Below, piece by piece: positions 34,601-49,200 of a stretch of 64,000 bases of DNA. The position numbers and the translations under genes are program-made. The DNA is from Alligator mississippiensis. Its lineage: Eukaryota > Chordata > Crocodylia > Alligatoridae. The notes under the pieces are model-generated. The model was not told the origin of the DNA. It saw only the letters and a list, made by a program, of their open reading frames with translations, and did not search any database. The first letter of the stretch is position 1; every line of letters starts with the position of its first letter. Location: NCBI RefSeq assembly GCF_030867095.1, contig NC_081825.1, forward strand, positions 49,528,501 to 49,592,500, in the 5' to 3' direction.

Positions 34601-37600
34601 AACACCATTGAATGGTTGGGCAGATGGCATATTATCAACGTAATGCACATGGTAGAATTTTGAAAAGGAAATGGAAAATTAAATTTGAATGATGTAAGTT
34701 AACAGTTATCATGCAATTTAACAATTAGCCCTACCAGAGGTGCTGGGTATGTGGGGGCCCAAAGGCCCTGTCCCTCCTTGGGAAGAGGGCTGTCACCTGA
34801 AATGTGTAAAACTTTCCACCTTTCCATCATATTACCCCCCCACCCCAGTAAAAATAAATGTTGGCACCTATGAGCCCTGATAAATGAAAAGAATTCAGTT
34901 AAGGTTGCAAAAAAGTATTGAGTTTTGGGTTTTTCTGTAATTTCCTGGCAGAAATGGGCTTAGTTTGTGGTTACATAGTGAGTGGACAGAATTTAGAAAC
35001 TTTAGATTAAAAAAAACCCTATGAGCAGTCAGAGAATTTAGATTATGCCATATTAAACACATGCAACTCTTCTCAATATTATTTTGTACTAGATACAGGA
35101 TTTGCACAAATAATATGCTTTCTATCATAGAGGTGCTGTTAGTTAAAAACAAAAGATTCCATAGTCTTTCATCATTTTAAAACAATAGTAGCTGATTGCA
35201 TTCTTTAATATGGATGATAAGAAACAGCATGATACATTTCCACAGATAATGAAAATAGTCTGACTTCTTAAAGAAAAAAATGTTTGTGATCCTAACAGAA
35301 AGGAATCTTCTTTGTCCTCTGTGTGCTATTCTTTGTGACCCAAATGCGGTCCTACTTATTGCTAAATAGCTATTAACCACTTAAGAAAACAGAACAGTGG
35401 AAGTGTCTTGGTCCATTTTATTTTAACTTAATCTAACACAGTATCATAGGATAGTAGTTGGAAGGGATCTCAAGAGGTCATTTTTGAGGCTCCTGCTCAA
35501 GGCTACATGCTCAAGGCAGGATCATTCCTATCTAAACCATCCTAGACAAGTCTTTGTCTAACCTACTCTTAAAAACTCCCAAAGATAGAGATTTCACAAC
35601 CTTTCAGAGTTGAGGGAATTATCATTAGCATGGAAACTTTTTGAAGACCATATTCTGATTAAAGTGGAGCTTGAAAATGTAGTGGTTTAATATAGAGGAG
35701 GCCTTTGCAATGCATAGAGAAAGATGTTTACCATTTTAGTCAGTATATAACACTCAAAGGAAAAGGAGAAATGCTTTGAAGGCAGTGAGCTCAAAAGGGA
35801 ATGAGAGGTGGGAAGAAAACAACTGCTTTAGGAACAGAACCCTGTCTATAATTGCCAGTGAGACTCAGGAGCAGAGAGGGGCCACAATGTAGCAGGGGAG
35901 CATCCTGGCACATGGTGCAGTGGGGGAGGTACCCTGTACGCAGTGCAGCGGGAGCTCCTGAGCACAGGGTATATCAGCCCGTGGAGCTAGTGCATGCAAT
36001 CCCATTCACTTAGAAGCTGGGCAGCCGTGAGTTAGTGTATAAGGTGCCATTCTGCCCTGCCTTAAATTTTTGGTTAGGGATGCTTTTTTCTTTAAAACTT
36101 CACATTTTGTAAACTAATGATTAATGAATATTTCATATGTATGTTATATAAATTCTAATTCTATAAGCTTGTTCTAATTACATTATTCTAGTGACCAAAA
36201 AAATCTTACTTAAGTTCAAATGTTGATCTATCAAGCTTTGAAAAACTGGCCAAGACTTCTGAGAGTTTAGTGTTGGGTTCAAGTAATAGAATGACATTCC
36301 AAAACTGTGGTATGCAAGGCTGTGTCAGGTGGTATAGAATTGAAAATAATCTCTTATAATTATGCTGATTTTAGAATGATGAGATTATTTAAAATACTTT
36401 AGAGTTTTAGAAGTGGCTAAAAATATAATCGGTTTTTCTAGAACAACAGTGTATTTATTGACTTTGTTTTTTTGCAGAATCCCAAAACCTCTGAAACAGT
36501 GAAGCACCTGCTTGATGAAGAAAATGCAGATGAACTACAAACACGTTTTGGTTCACGGATGGAGTTTGGGACAGCAGGCCTCAGAGCAGTCATGGGGGCA
36601 GGAATTTCTCAAATGAATGACTTGACTATTATCCAGACAACTCAGGTACTGGGTTCATTTTGTTTCTCTATTACTAACTTGATTTTTACTGATATCAAAA
36701 AGCACAAAAATCTAATGAATGAACAAATAACTGGATGCTTCAAGCTGTAAAAAAACTGAATGGTGGCATTCAAAAAGCACACAATTTTTATTTTTTTTTT
36801 TTTAGCCAGTAATGTGCAAGGGAGTGATGTTGTTGCTGCTATATCTGGTTAGTTCTGACTTCTCAGATGCCCATATACAACTAGAGCCAGCTTTTAGCTC
36901 AAATTTAGTTAGGGATTGAGGTAGTGCCTTTGGAGTTGTAATGAAACATTTTAACTGCATGCTTAGCCACTTAACAATGCTGCATGAAAATAAAGCTATG
37001 CCCTGTGGTGCTGAAAGTTCTTTCTTTATTTTGAGGCTGAGAAACAAAAACTGACTGTGTTGATTTGTGATGACCAGGGATCCTGGTTTTCTCTGATTAA
37101 AAATTGCAAATTCTCTGATTAAAACCCCAAAATCTGTGATAAAAATTAAAGGCCCCCCCCCCAGTGCCCCCCCGCCAGTGCTGCTGGTGCCCTGCACTCC
37201 CCCTCCACAGTCTCAACATCCCGCCTGATGCCCCTCGCAACAGACATGCAGGCACAGACATGCAGACACAGACACCCACCCCAGCAACCACCATGTGTGG
37301 GCCACATACGTGCTGCCCAGCTGGGGGTGTGAAACAGGGAACTTGCATACAGAGGCATGCCTCGCAACCAGCTGCACAGCAGTGCGGGGTGATGGCGGCT
37401 GCATGTAGGGTGAGGGACTTTGCGGGTAAGCTATCCTAGAGGTAAGTGGGACTTCGGAGCTGTGGGGCAGGACTGGGGAAGATGGTTGGGGGCTGAGGGA
37501 GTTGGGGGTGCTGCCGGCTCCAGGCAGCACACCGCAGCTGGGAGCAGGGCCAGGGGGTAGGGGCAGGGGTGCCCCTCTGCGGGGAGGCTTTGCGGACAAG

Positions 37601-40180
37601 CGATGCAGGGTGCAGTGTGGTGGTGCCCACCATGTGCAGGTCGTACACATTCTGCTCAGCCTTCTGCCCAGGGGAGGGGGAGAGGGAGGCTGCCATGCGG
37701 CTGGAGCACACCCCCGTGACCAACTCTGCAGCCACAGCGAGGAATCGGGGCAGGGGGGGCTTGCACGCGGCGGCCGTTGCCACTTACCTGGAGGGCAGTG
37801 ACGGCTGCTGCCTGCAAAACTTCCTGCTGCCGCTGTGGAGTCGTGCCTGGGAGCCATGCCCAGAGCTGTGTGGCTGGCTGCCGGGCGGCAGCAGCAGCAT
37901 GGTGGTGGCCGGGCAGCATGCAGCCATTCCCACCACCACCCTGTACCATGGTGCATCGTTGCCGCCAGCTGCGCAGCTCCGAGCACAGCTCCGCAGCAGC
38001 GCCGGGGCGTTTTGTAGGCGGCAGCCGTCACCACCATTATAGTCCTCCAGGTAAGTGGCAACGACCGCCATGTGCAAGCCTGCGCCCCCATCCCTTGCCG
38101 TGGCTGCAGAGCTGGCCACAGAGCTGTGCTCCAGCCACATGCCAGCCTCCCTCTCCCATCCCCTGGGCAGGCAGCTGGGCGGCATGTATGTGGCCTGCAC
38201 ATGGCAGGCAGCACCACACTGCGCCCCACATCGCTTGCCCACAAAGCCCTCCCACAGAGGGGCACCCCTGCCCTCACCCCCTGGCCCTGCTCCCAGCTGC
38301 AATGTGCCACCTGGGGTCGGCAGCACCCGCCACTCCCTCAGCCCCCAACCGTCTTCACCAGCCCTGCCCCAAGGCCCATTTACCTCCATGCTCCGGGTGT
38401 GAAGGGTGTGTGTGAGCCTGAGCCTGGCCTTGGCTGCCTCAGAGGCTCAGGCTCTCCCTCCCCCTCCAGCCAGGGCTGGGGGTTTCCTGCCTTTTTTGCA
38501 ATTGGCTCTTGTAGGCTGGAGCTGTGCCAGCCTGCAAGAGCATTTTGCAAAAGTAGAGAATCCACGGATTTCTCTGCTAAAAAGGGAAATTCGTGTTTTC
38601 TCCGATTAAAAACAGGGAATCCGTGGTTTTTTCTGTTTTTCCACGGGAAACAGAAAACCCTGGTTATAACAAGTTCCCAGGTAGGGAAGAGGATATCTGA
38701 ATTACTTTTGTTATCCCAAATAATCATGCTTACCCTTTATATTTGGAATTGTTATTTTGAAATTCTCATATTATAAACAAATAATCAGAATTCACTGTAG
38801 TCCTTTGACAACTTTGATCATTTTCTTAGTTGGAGATCTGTATTTATTTATCCTAAAAATTGTATCCAAAATCAACTTAATGATGTACTTCACTTGCTTG
38901 CTTTCTTAAAACTTTTTAAATTTGTTGCAACCACATATGAAATACTAAGGTTTGGTTCTATGAACTTTCTGTCTTTTAGGGATTTTGTAGATACCTTGAA
39001 AAAAACTTCAGTGACCTAAATAAAAGAGGCATAGTAATTGGCTTTGATGCTCGTGCCCATCCTTCCAGTGGAGGAAGCAGCAAGAGGTATAGCTAATAAT
39101 TTGTAGAAATGGTGATTATTTTACGTGTCCATATGCATTACAGTGTCATCACTGCTTCAACAGCATTTTGAAAATCTGTAGAGTAAATTGTTACGTGTGT
39201 GTGATTTCAGTGTTTGTATGCCATCCATCACAAGATATGTTTTTAATAGATTTGCTTTGCTTTTCAATGTTGGTAACAAAGTACAATGTAAGCCTGGTCT
39301 GTACAACAAATCTGATCCAGGTTTAAAAAACCAAACCAAACAAAACCAACAACCCTGACAGATGATATACTCAAGTTGCGATTAACCAGTGTCTTAAAGT
39401 GTAACCTGGCCACTCATTTAGGTAATTAATGGCACACCAAAAAGTGAAACCAGCCACAAAATTATTGTTCGGATTCTTTTAATGAATATATTTCTAAATA
39501 ACTTTACTTGTCGTTTAGGTTTGCAAGGCTTGCTGCAACAACTTTTATCAGTCAGGGAATTCCAGTATATCTCTTCTCCAAAATAACACCAACTCCTTTT
39601 GTGGTAGGTTTTTTTTATGTTGTTTTAATAATATCCTTTTTTTTCCTTCAACATAGTAAGACATTATCAAATATTAAAAATGAAGACATCTGATTTGTAA
39701 ACTGACTGGTCTGTTAGACTTGGGCATAACTGAACCAAAGCAGATAAGTATTTCCCTCCCCATTTACTGAATAAAAACTTTATGAAGTGCAGTGATATCC
39801 AGGGATCTTGGTTTAAAAGAATCTCAAATTCTCTGATTAAAAAAACCCAAAACCCGTGATTAAAATGAAAGGCCACTATATATGTATGCGTGTGTGTGTG
39901 TGTGTAATTGCCTGTCAAGAATGATGGGGGGCGGCAGGGGAAGGGAGCTGGGATGGAGTGCCGTCACCAAATGCCCCATGCTGCCACTGCTCTGCCTCTT
40001 GCAGGGAGCAGGGTGAGGGAGCACCTCAGCAACCCCACCCTCTGTCCGGTCCTCGGCACAGCTTTGGAATCATGATGGCACTCCCCCACGCTTGGAGCAC
40101 TCTGATTGGCTGTTTCCATTAGCCAATCAGAGTGTGAACAAAGTGAGACAGACAGACAGACAGACATAGGCTTATACTTA

Positions 40181-40267
<87 letters not shown>

Positions 40268-43200
40268 AGAGGTATCAATTGAACACAATGTTTTCTTGAT
40301 ATATTTATAGTTTTAAAGCAGTTTGGAAGCCTACCAGTGCCTCAGTCACTAATAAAATAAATTCTAAATACCTATAAATGTTGATATTTCATTTTGGATT
40401 TTTTTATCATGGAAAATGAGAGCTCCCCCTGTCCCCTTAGCTCATGGAATGTAGGTCCAGGTTCCTCACTTCCTACACAGCCCCCGGCCTTGCTGGTGCC
40501 TTTCACCCCCCAGCCCTGCCAGAGGGGGCCCCAGCTGCCAAGACTATGGAACACGGACACAGGTCCACAGCCCCCTGCCCTCTGCAGCTGCACCTGAGCC
40601 CTAGCTGTTGCCCACAGGAGGTGGCAGCTGATACAACAGAGCAGAGCCCAGCTTCCCCCCGGGGGTGGGCTGCCTGCTGTGGGCTCAGGCTCCCTGCCCT
40701 GCTGCCCTTGCCTGGGGCCTCTGCAGCCCAGCAGGTGCAACTCGGCGTGGGAGGGCAGAGTGGAACTGCATGGGAAAGCTGCTTGCCACTGCAAGCTTCA
40801 TGCTGCCCTGGTGAGGCATCCCCTGCCTGCATAGCAGCAGCAAGGGGCACAGCTCTGTGAAGCTGCTGCCGCTCAGGTAGGGGGCACCTCACCAGGGCAA
40901 TGCAGAACTTGAAGTGGCAAGCAGCTTCCCCACACAGCCCTGCTCTGCCTTGCAGCACCTGGTGTGGGGCTGTGTGGGGAAGCAGGGAAATGGCTGCGGC
41001 AGGCAGGGGGAAGGGTCAGCATGTGGGCATGAGGAGCTCAGTGACAGCCTTGCAGGAGTGCAGGGTCTGCACCAGTGGGGCCCAGAGTAGAGTGGCAGGA
41101 GCACAGGGTCTGGGCTGCCAGGGGCTCTGTGAAGCTGGAGCTGGCACTGGCCCTGCAGCACAGACCCTGTGCTCCCACCCAGCTGTCACTGTGCTCCGCG
41201 CGCTCGCTCACTACCCCTTCCCCCCATCTGCCACAGCCATTTCCCCACCTGCCAGCCGGCTGCTCCACCACTATGTGGTTCCCAGCTACAGCGCCGGGAC
41301 CGCAGGAGCTGGCCGGGAAGACTGGGATCACCCACGGTCCTCCCCTCCCCCCGCTTCCAAATTCCTAGCCCTGTTCTATAAAAAGATGGAAATGTTCTCT
41401 TTCCTGGAAAACTAGCATTATTCTTAAAATGTTCAGAGCATCTTAATGGGGGCAAAAAGTTGTTCGCAATGGTGTTCCAAACTAGAGGATTCTGTTGTAC
41501 TCTGGATCCTGGCTGGCTCTTGTTCCACATAAACTTTATTTGGATGATGCTGTGAAATTAATTGGCTTATACCCAAGGGAAATTTTCAGCAGAAAAATAA
41601 ATTTTCACACACACACACACACACTCTTTTTCTTTGTTTTCATCATTTTGGTGTATTTTGGTTCAAATTTAGTCTTTGGAAAAACATGCATTCCTTGAAT
41701 TTAAACTATTATATTGCATATATTCTGTACTAAATATCCCTGCAGTTAAGCAGTTGGGCCACTAAATATCATAGCTCAAGATCAGTGAGAATAAAAAAAT
41801 ATAGTTTTGAAAACTTGATCTCTCTTAACAAAATGCATTGTTACTGCAATGCCTGCTGATAGAGAAATTAGCAGCACTAATTTCTGTATTGTGCATTTAT
41901 ATTGTCCACATGCACATTCAGTCTTAAATATCTACATTGAAATCTTTGCTAGTGATGTAAATTTTGTTCGCAAATTTAAGATTTGGTTTAGGAGAGTGAA
42001 AGTAATCAAGGCTATACGTATTTGATGTTGTAAGGGGATACAGTTGCTATTTGAATAGAGATTGGGTGTCTTGTGGGTGTCTTTTAGTGTTTCATTTCGA
42101 AATAATTCTCTTCTACTTTTTCACAGCCATACACAATAACTCATCTAAAACTTTGTGCTGGAATCATGATTACGGCTTCCCATAACCCAAAGCAAGACAA
42201 TGGCTACAAGGTATTGCTGCACCTGTTAAATATTCTATTTTAACTCCAATTTACTTTATTGCTTTTGATAGGAGCACAATATTTGTATGTGTTTAGTTAT
42301 GTCTCATTGAGGGGCTGGTACATGAATTCTTTATGTTCTTTTCAGCCCTACGTTTTTAAGATTTCTGTACTAGTTGCACTCTGTGTTAAAATGCTCTAGA
42401 GTCATTAGTTTCATATTTTATTCATAGTTCTGTGGTAGGTGGGAGATGAATCATATCCCCATTTTACAAAAACTGAAGCAGAAATTAAGTGCCTTATCCA
42501 TGATAACATAACGAATTATTGGTTACACATTCCCAGCTCTGTGTAAATTCCTATATAACTTGTCTCATTGCTCTAAAACATTACTTTTTTTTAACTTTCA
42601 TATAATAATATGCTGCTGGTTCATAGAAATAAGGATTTTTCTTTAGTAGCCTGCCCTGAGTTTAAATTAAAATTCCATTTTTTGGGATGAACTAAGTACT
42701 ATGAAGGCCAAGGCATCTTGGTGACCTTGCAGTTAAAATTTATCACCTTTTCTACAAAAGATTTTCCCTCTGATCTCTTCCTCCCCTTTCCCCATTTGTC
42801 TCATGCATAATAGTTGTACAGAAACATAGAGGAAAGTATATAAAAACTCTGTACAAGTATTAACCATCTGGCTAGCAAAACATCTGAAGTTTGGTTTTAC
42901 CACTGAATGAGATGAGATTATTTTGTTTTACCTTTCTTTTATTCTTTCTTTTATTGTGGGTACTTAAATACATATTGTGACACCCTCAGATAAACATAGC
43001 TTTCAAAAAAATCTGAATCCAAAGTGTATTACACCATGTAATTTTAATCTGTATTAGTTTTAGTCATCCATAAATTGTAGTATGGGTATTTTGTATATTT
43101 GATGTTCAGAGTAATGCCTGTTTATCTTGTGTACGCATAGGTTTACTGGGAAAATGGTGCACAGATAATATCTCCTCATGACAAAGGAATCTCTGAAGCA

Positions 43201-46200
43201 ATTGAAGAGAACCAAGAGCCATGGCCTGAGGCTTGGAATGATAGTTTGATAGAGAACAGCTCACTACATCATGATCCTTATGCTACTATAAAAAAGGACT
43301 ACTTTAAAGATATACAGAAGCTATGCTTTCACAGGTGAACTAGTGATAAATGTCATGAAAGAATATTAAAACCAAAAAAGCATGGTCCTGAGGACCAAAA
43401 CTTTTAACTTCTGTTTGTAAACTTATTTTTACCCATTTTGCCACAAACTGGTACCTTGATATACTAGAAAGCTAGCAATGTCTTAAAAATTATATTTTGT
43501 AATGTACCTATTTGCATGTGCCTCCAAGTACTAAGAATTAAAAAAGTAATGACAGGGGAAATGGGGGAAGAAAATGGCTTTAGAAGAAGTAGCATTATAG
43601 ATGTGGCTTCCTCCTAAGTCAGGAATACTGTAGTTTAATACCTGCGGGTTACTGCATCTTATCCACGTGTTACACACATTTTTTTTCCTTTCTCCTTGGT
43701 CTGTGCTTCTAATCAAATGTTATGCAAATACATTAATTTCACTATTTATTTGATTTCAGGAATATAAATAAGGAAACAAATCTGAAATTTGTTCATACTT
43801 CTGTGCATGGCGTAGGCCATGAATTTGTGCAGTTAGCCTTTGAGGCATTTGGCTTCAAACCTCCATTTGCTGTTCCAGAACAGAAGGAACCTGATCCAGA
43901 ATTTCCAACAGTAAAATATCCAAATCCTGAAGAGGGTAAAGGTGTTCTGGTAAAACAATTTAAAAAAAAATATTTACCATCTATATTAAAATTCTTTACT
44001 AGAAAAAAATGCTTAAAGAAAACTTAGCTTTAGAAACTATTCCAAATATATTGGGGGGGGGTGTTAATTTGCGTATCTGTACACACTTCTTGATGGGCTA
44101 AAAATGTCCTTTCAATTAGATTGTTTTTAGCTCTTTAGCTAGAATGTAGCATATCTGTGCAGAGATTAAAATAGAATTATATTCCCTTAAAAAAAAAAAG
44201 AAAAAGAAAAAGTAAAGAAAAAAGGGGGGAACCTAGGACATTATTTTAGATGTCAAATTATGATAGAAGTACAACATAAAACAGCTCGTGCATTCAAAGT
44301 TTTTTGAGTGTTCTTTTTCAAATACAACAAGAATTCATTAACAGTTGTTAAATACTTAAAATACAGTGGTGGCTTATACCAACTGCAGCTTGAGTGTTGT
44401 ACTGTGAAGGCTCACTTGACTAATTTGACTTGTCTGAGTAATCCTGCTGAACTCGATGGAAATAGCCCATTGATGCAAAGCCAACTAGATCTAGGCCCCG
44501 ATGTAGAAAGAGAAGAAAGATTTAATTGCCATTTAGTCTCTGATTTCATTGTAATGTTACCCATTTAAACCCCTTCAATACTGATGTGTTCTTGAATGAG
44601 TGTCAGAATCATCATCTTTAACTTTGTGCTTTTGTGAGTTTGAGCGAACCTAAAATAGGTCTGTTATTGATTTATAAGAAAGTAAGAATGTTTTTATGTG
44701 TATTAACACTCTCTTGGTATTGTCCTTTACTATTGTTTTCAGACATTGTCTTTTGCTTTGGCTGAAAAAGAAGGGGCTAAAATCATTTTAGCAAATGATC
44801 CAGATGCTGATCGACTTGCTGTGGCAGAGAAACAAGAAAGGTATGTAATAAATACTCTGGTTGGAACACAGCTGAAACACTGGACTTTACAGCATGTATA
44901 GATTCAGGGTGGTTCTATGTCCTGTGTTATGCAGGAAGAGTTTTAAATCCTGTAATAAAATGTGCACAGCCGGATCTTCATACTATTGATCTCCTGTTGC
45001 GGAATCAGGGTCACAAGATATAAACAGTTTTTGGAAAGGGGGACCTCTCATGTGCTATGAGATTTACAGGACACATGTTTCTCACTCTGGCTTATTATTC
45101 AGTTATCCCTTTGAGTCATTTGATCATCCAGATCACTTGTGATAAGGGCATTTCCATACCACATTTGGTGATATGAGGTGCAGAAAGACGTTACAGTTTG
45201 TGCAACAAAATGCAGTCGGAAGCCATGACCAAACACAAATGCGCAGCTGCAGACTGCTTAAAAAATGGCCAGTTGGGTGAAAAACTAAATCTCATCTAAT
45301 CAAGTATCAAACTAAGTCTTTTCTCTTTAAGTGCTACTCGGGGAATCTGTGTACACTTCTGTCCAAAGTTTAGAGTTTTAGTTGTCATGCCCCTAGTCAG
45401 CCACAGAGAGGAGGTAGAGAGACTCAGTGTCTCTTGTCAATTTTCAGGCCTGAAATTGACAAGCTTGGCATTGTGGGGAGTGGGGAGCCACACTAGCTGC
45501 CTGTGTCATAGGGCATGGTGGACATTGTACTGTGGGGGGGTGGCGGGTAGTTGGACCCTGCCAAGTCCGAATCTCTGCCCAGTTCCCCGCTACCTTTTCT
45601 CTGCCCCTGTCTGAAGGTCAGGGATTTGGGGACTCAGCTTCCTGGGCTGGGATGTGGGGTAGGGAGGGGTTTTTATGATCTGGGAACTGTCTGGGGGGTG
45701 CAGTACCCAACCTGGGCTGCCAGCTCTGGCTCATGCTGCCTGGTGCCTGTGTTTGAGAGCCTCAGGGCACAGCCGCCTGAAGCCTCATCAATTTCAGCAG
45801 TCATTTTCAGATGCCAGCAGAGCCAGCCATTGTTAAACTGAAGCGGGGTGGGGTTGGCTGTTGGAGGCCTTTCCAGCCCCTAGTCTAGGTTCTGCACCCC
45901 TGTTGCTGTTGCTTGCTGATAGCCCAGTTGGCTGCGAGCCAGCATCTGGAGTCCTGGCTGGCTTACAGTGCAGGCGGCATCACCCCTTGCTGCCTGGACT
46001 TGCTGTTTGCATGGAGGCACAAGCCCATGTGGAGAGGATCTGCTCATTTGTCTGGTTTTGATAACACTGTAAATTTTAGAGCTTTGTGTAAAGCTATAAA
46101 ACTTACAGCATTATTGCTAAAGTCTGTCTGCAGCCTTGGAGTCAGTTGTAGACCTCATCTAACAACATCACCTATAGATTTATCAGTTCACATTCACTTA

Positions 46201-49200
46201 ACCTGGTATAAGGTATTTTCTGCTTTAAACCACAAATCTGTATTAGAAAATGTTTCTGTTGCTGCAGCCTGTGACACAGACACATGACCTAGCATAACAA
46301 ATATATAGTTCTTGTATTATTCTTGGCAACACTAAGTCCTGAGAGACACTCTGGTATTTACTTGATTCTAAGATGAGGTTTTTCTAGCTCTCCCATCCTG
46401 TCCCCCATGGTAAAGCTTTTCATCTTAGAATCGCAAATGAAGGTGATGTGGGGGGCAGGTGGCTGCTGTGGCTTGGGTTCCAGCTTCTACCTAGTGCCAG
46501 GGCCATAGCTGCAGCTGTTGCCTGTGTCCCCACACCCCATCCACTGCCTCTGCATCCTACCATCTCCTCCCCACAGCCTTCTCTCCCCATTTCCCCACCC
46601 CTCATGTCCTCTGCTCCCCCGCTTGTCTCCCCTTCCCCTTTACTGTTGGTCTGTTCCAGCAGGCTCTGTGCACACTGCAACCTGGGCCCTGAGCATGGCC
46701 CCAGCCTGGCCTCATAGCAGCAAGGTGCAGTCCACATAGCTGCTATGGGGGCTGGGCTGGGGCCATGCTCGGTGCTGCCGGCTGGAATGGGGACAGAGCC
46801 TGTCTATGCACAGCAGAAGCTGTGGCTGGAGAGGGGAGGGGGGAGGCAGGCACAAGCAGGAGTCAAGCTGCTTGATCTCCCCACAGTACCTGCCTCCCCA
46901 CTGCCTGCCCCCCTGCAGTGGTGGAGGGGATGAATTAAAGATGACCTTCCAATAATTAGATTCTATACATGGAAACGGATTAGCCCCTGGCACGGATCTT
47001 GGAGAGCTCTTGGCACTCTGGTGAAGTGCCCAATGATTGGAAGAGGGCCAATGTCGTGCCTGTCTTCAAGGAAGGGAGGAAAGTAGATCCGGCAAACTAC
47101 AGGCCCATCAGCCTGACCTCTATCCTGGGGAAGGTCTTGGAAAAGATTATCAAGGAGGCCATCCTTAACAGACTAGCTGAAGGCAATATCCTGAGGGATA
47201 CCCAGCATGGGTTTGTTGCGGGTAGGTCTTGCTTGACCAATTTCATTTCCTTTTATGACCAGGTGAGTTATCACCTGGACAAGGGGGAAGAGATCGACGT
47301 TGTATACCTCGACTTTAAAAAAGCCTTTGATCTGGTATCCCATGATCACCTCTTGGCTAAACTGGCTAACTGCGGCCTTGATGTCACCATGATCTGCTGG
47401 CTGGGGAACTGGCTCCGCGGTAGGACGCAGAGGGTGGTGGGTGACGGGAGCGAATCATCTTGGTACGCTGTGACCAGTGGGGTCCCACAAGGTTCTGTCC
47501 TAGGGCCTATACTATTTAACATCTTCATCAATGATGTGGACACTGGCGTCAGAAGTGGACTGGCCAAGTTTGCTGACAACACCAAACTCTGAGGTAAAGC
47601 ATCCACACCTGAGGATAGAAGGGTAATCCAGGTGGATCTGGACAGACTCATGAAATGGGCAGATGAGAACCTGATGGTGTTCAACACCGAAAAATGCAAG
47701 GTCCTTCACCTTGGGAGGAAAAACCTGCAGCATGCTTATAGGCTCAGTAGTGCTATCCTGGTTAGCATTACAGATGAAAGGGACTTGGGGGTCATGGTTG
47801 ACCACAAGATGAACATGAGTGTTCAGTGTGCTGCGGCTAGTAAAGCGAGCAAAACGCTGGCTTGCATCCATAGATGCTTCTCAAGCAAATCCTGGGATGT
47901 CATTCTCCCACTGTACTCGGCCTTGGTGAGGCCGCAGGTGGAGTAATGCGTCCAGTTTTGGGCTCCACGATTCAGAAAGGATGTGGAGAAGTGAGAGAGT
48001 CCAAAGGAGATCCATGCGCATGATCAGAGGTCAGGAAAACAGACCTTATGATGAGAGGCTGAGAGCCATGGGGCTATTCAGCCTGGAAAAGCGCAGGCTC
48101 AGGGGTGATCTGGTGGCCACCTATAAGTTTATCAGGGGTGCTTATCAGGATCTGGGGGAACATCTGTTCACCAGAGCCCCCCAAGGGATGACAAGATCGA
48201 ACGGTCACAAACTCCACTGTGACCAATTCAGGCTGGACATAAGAAAGAACTTCTTCACTGTCCAAGCCCCCAAGGTTTGGAATAGACTGCTGCCAGAGGC
48301 GGTTCAAGCACCCACTTTGAACACCTTCAAGACACATTTGGATGCTTATCTTGCTGGGATCCTATGATCCCTGCTGACTTCCTGCCCGTGGGGCAGGGGG
48401 CTGGACTCGATGATCCTCCGGGGTCCCTTCCAGCCCAAATGTCTATGAAATCTATGAAAATTATAACAAGTTTATAGTTTTCCGTGTATAGAAACTAATT
48501 ATTGGGTGGGTTGTTTTAAATCCAGGGTTGTCTTAGATTCAAGTGAATACAGTACTTACCATGTCCCATGCATGCATACTGAGGTTAGAAGGAGGTGTGA
48601 GCTTCCATCGCTCCCCAGGGAAACAGAGGCATGCTTTGCTAAAAAGAGCACAAAGTCCCTCAAAAGAACGAGCTCGTCAAAAGAACCAAGGTTGTCTCCA
48701 TTTCCGGAGCAGGTCCACAGGTTCCAACTTTGTGGACTTGGGAGAGAATTTTCTATCTAGGAAGAATAGTTTAGTTGGAAAACTTTCCCCTGTGTCCTCT
48801 AAAGACTGTTGGCTGAGCCTGATACGCTTCTGATATGTTTTTTTCATGTCACATTGTCATAGGTGTTGCAATACCACATTTTTCTTTTGAAGTTTGATTA
48901 TTTTAGCAAACAAGTACAGGTAACTCTTGCTTAATGCTGTTTCACTTAACACTATTTCGCTATAATGCTCATTTTACATTGATACCCAATTACCCAGTTC
49001 CACTTAGTGCCCAGTGAGTTTTGTTGTAATGCTCATGGGCATTGTACAGCTGGCAGAAGGTTTCTCTTAATGCTCTTCCGCTTAACACTCAGTTTTTTAG
49101 GAACCAATTAACAACACTAAGCGGAGGTTGCCTGTATTAAAGCTCTAGGTCAGAAATACATTTCAGTCAAGAACAGAATTTGAAAGCCTGTTGGCATACC

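Noticed and set aside
37213..38310. 365-codon minus-strand frame in PGM2 intron 2
   Set aside because: It lies wholly within the GC-rich inverted arms of a hAT-like element, is matched by long frames on the other strand, and has no recognisable domain.
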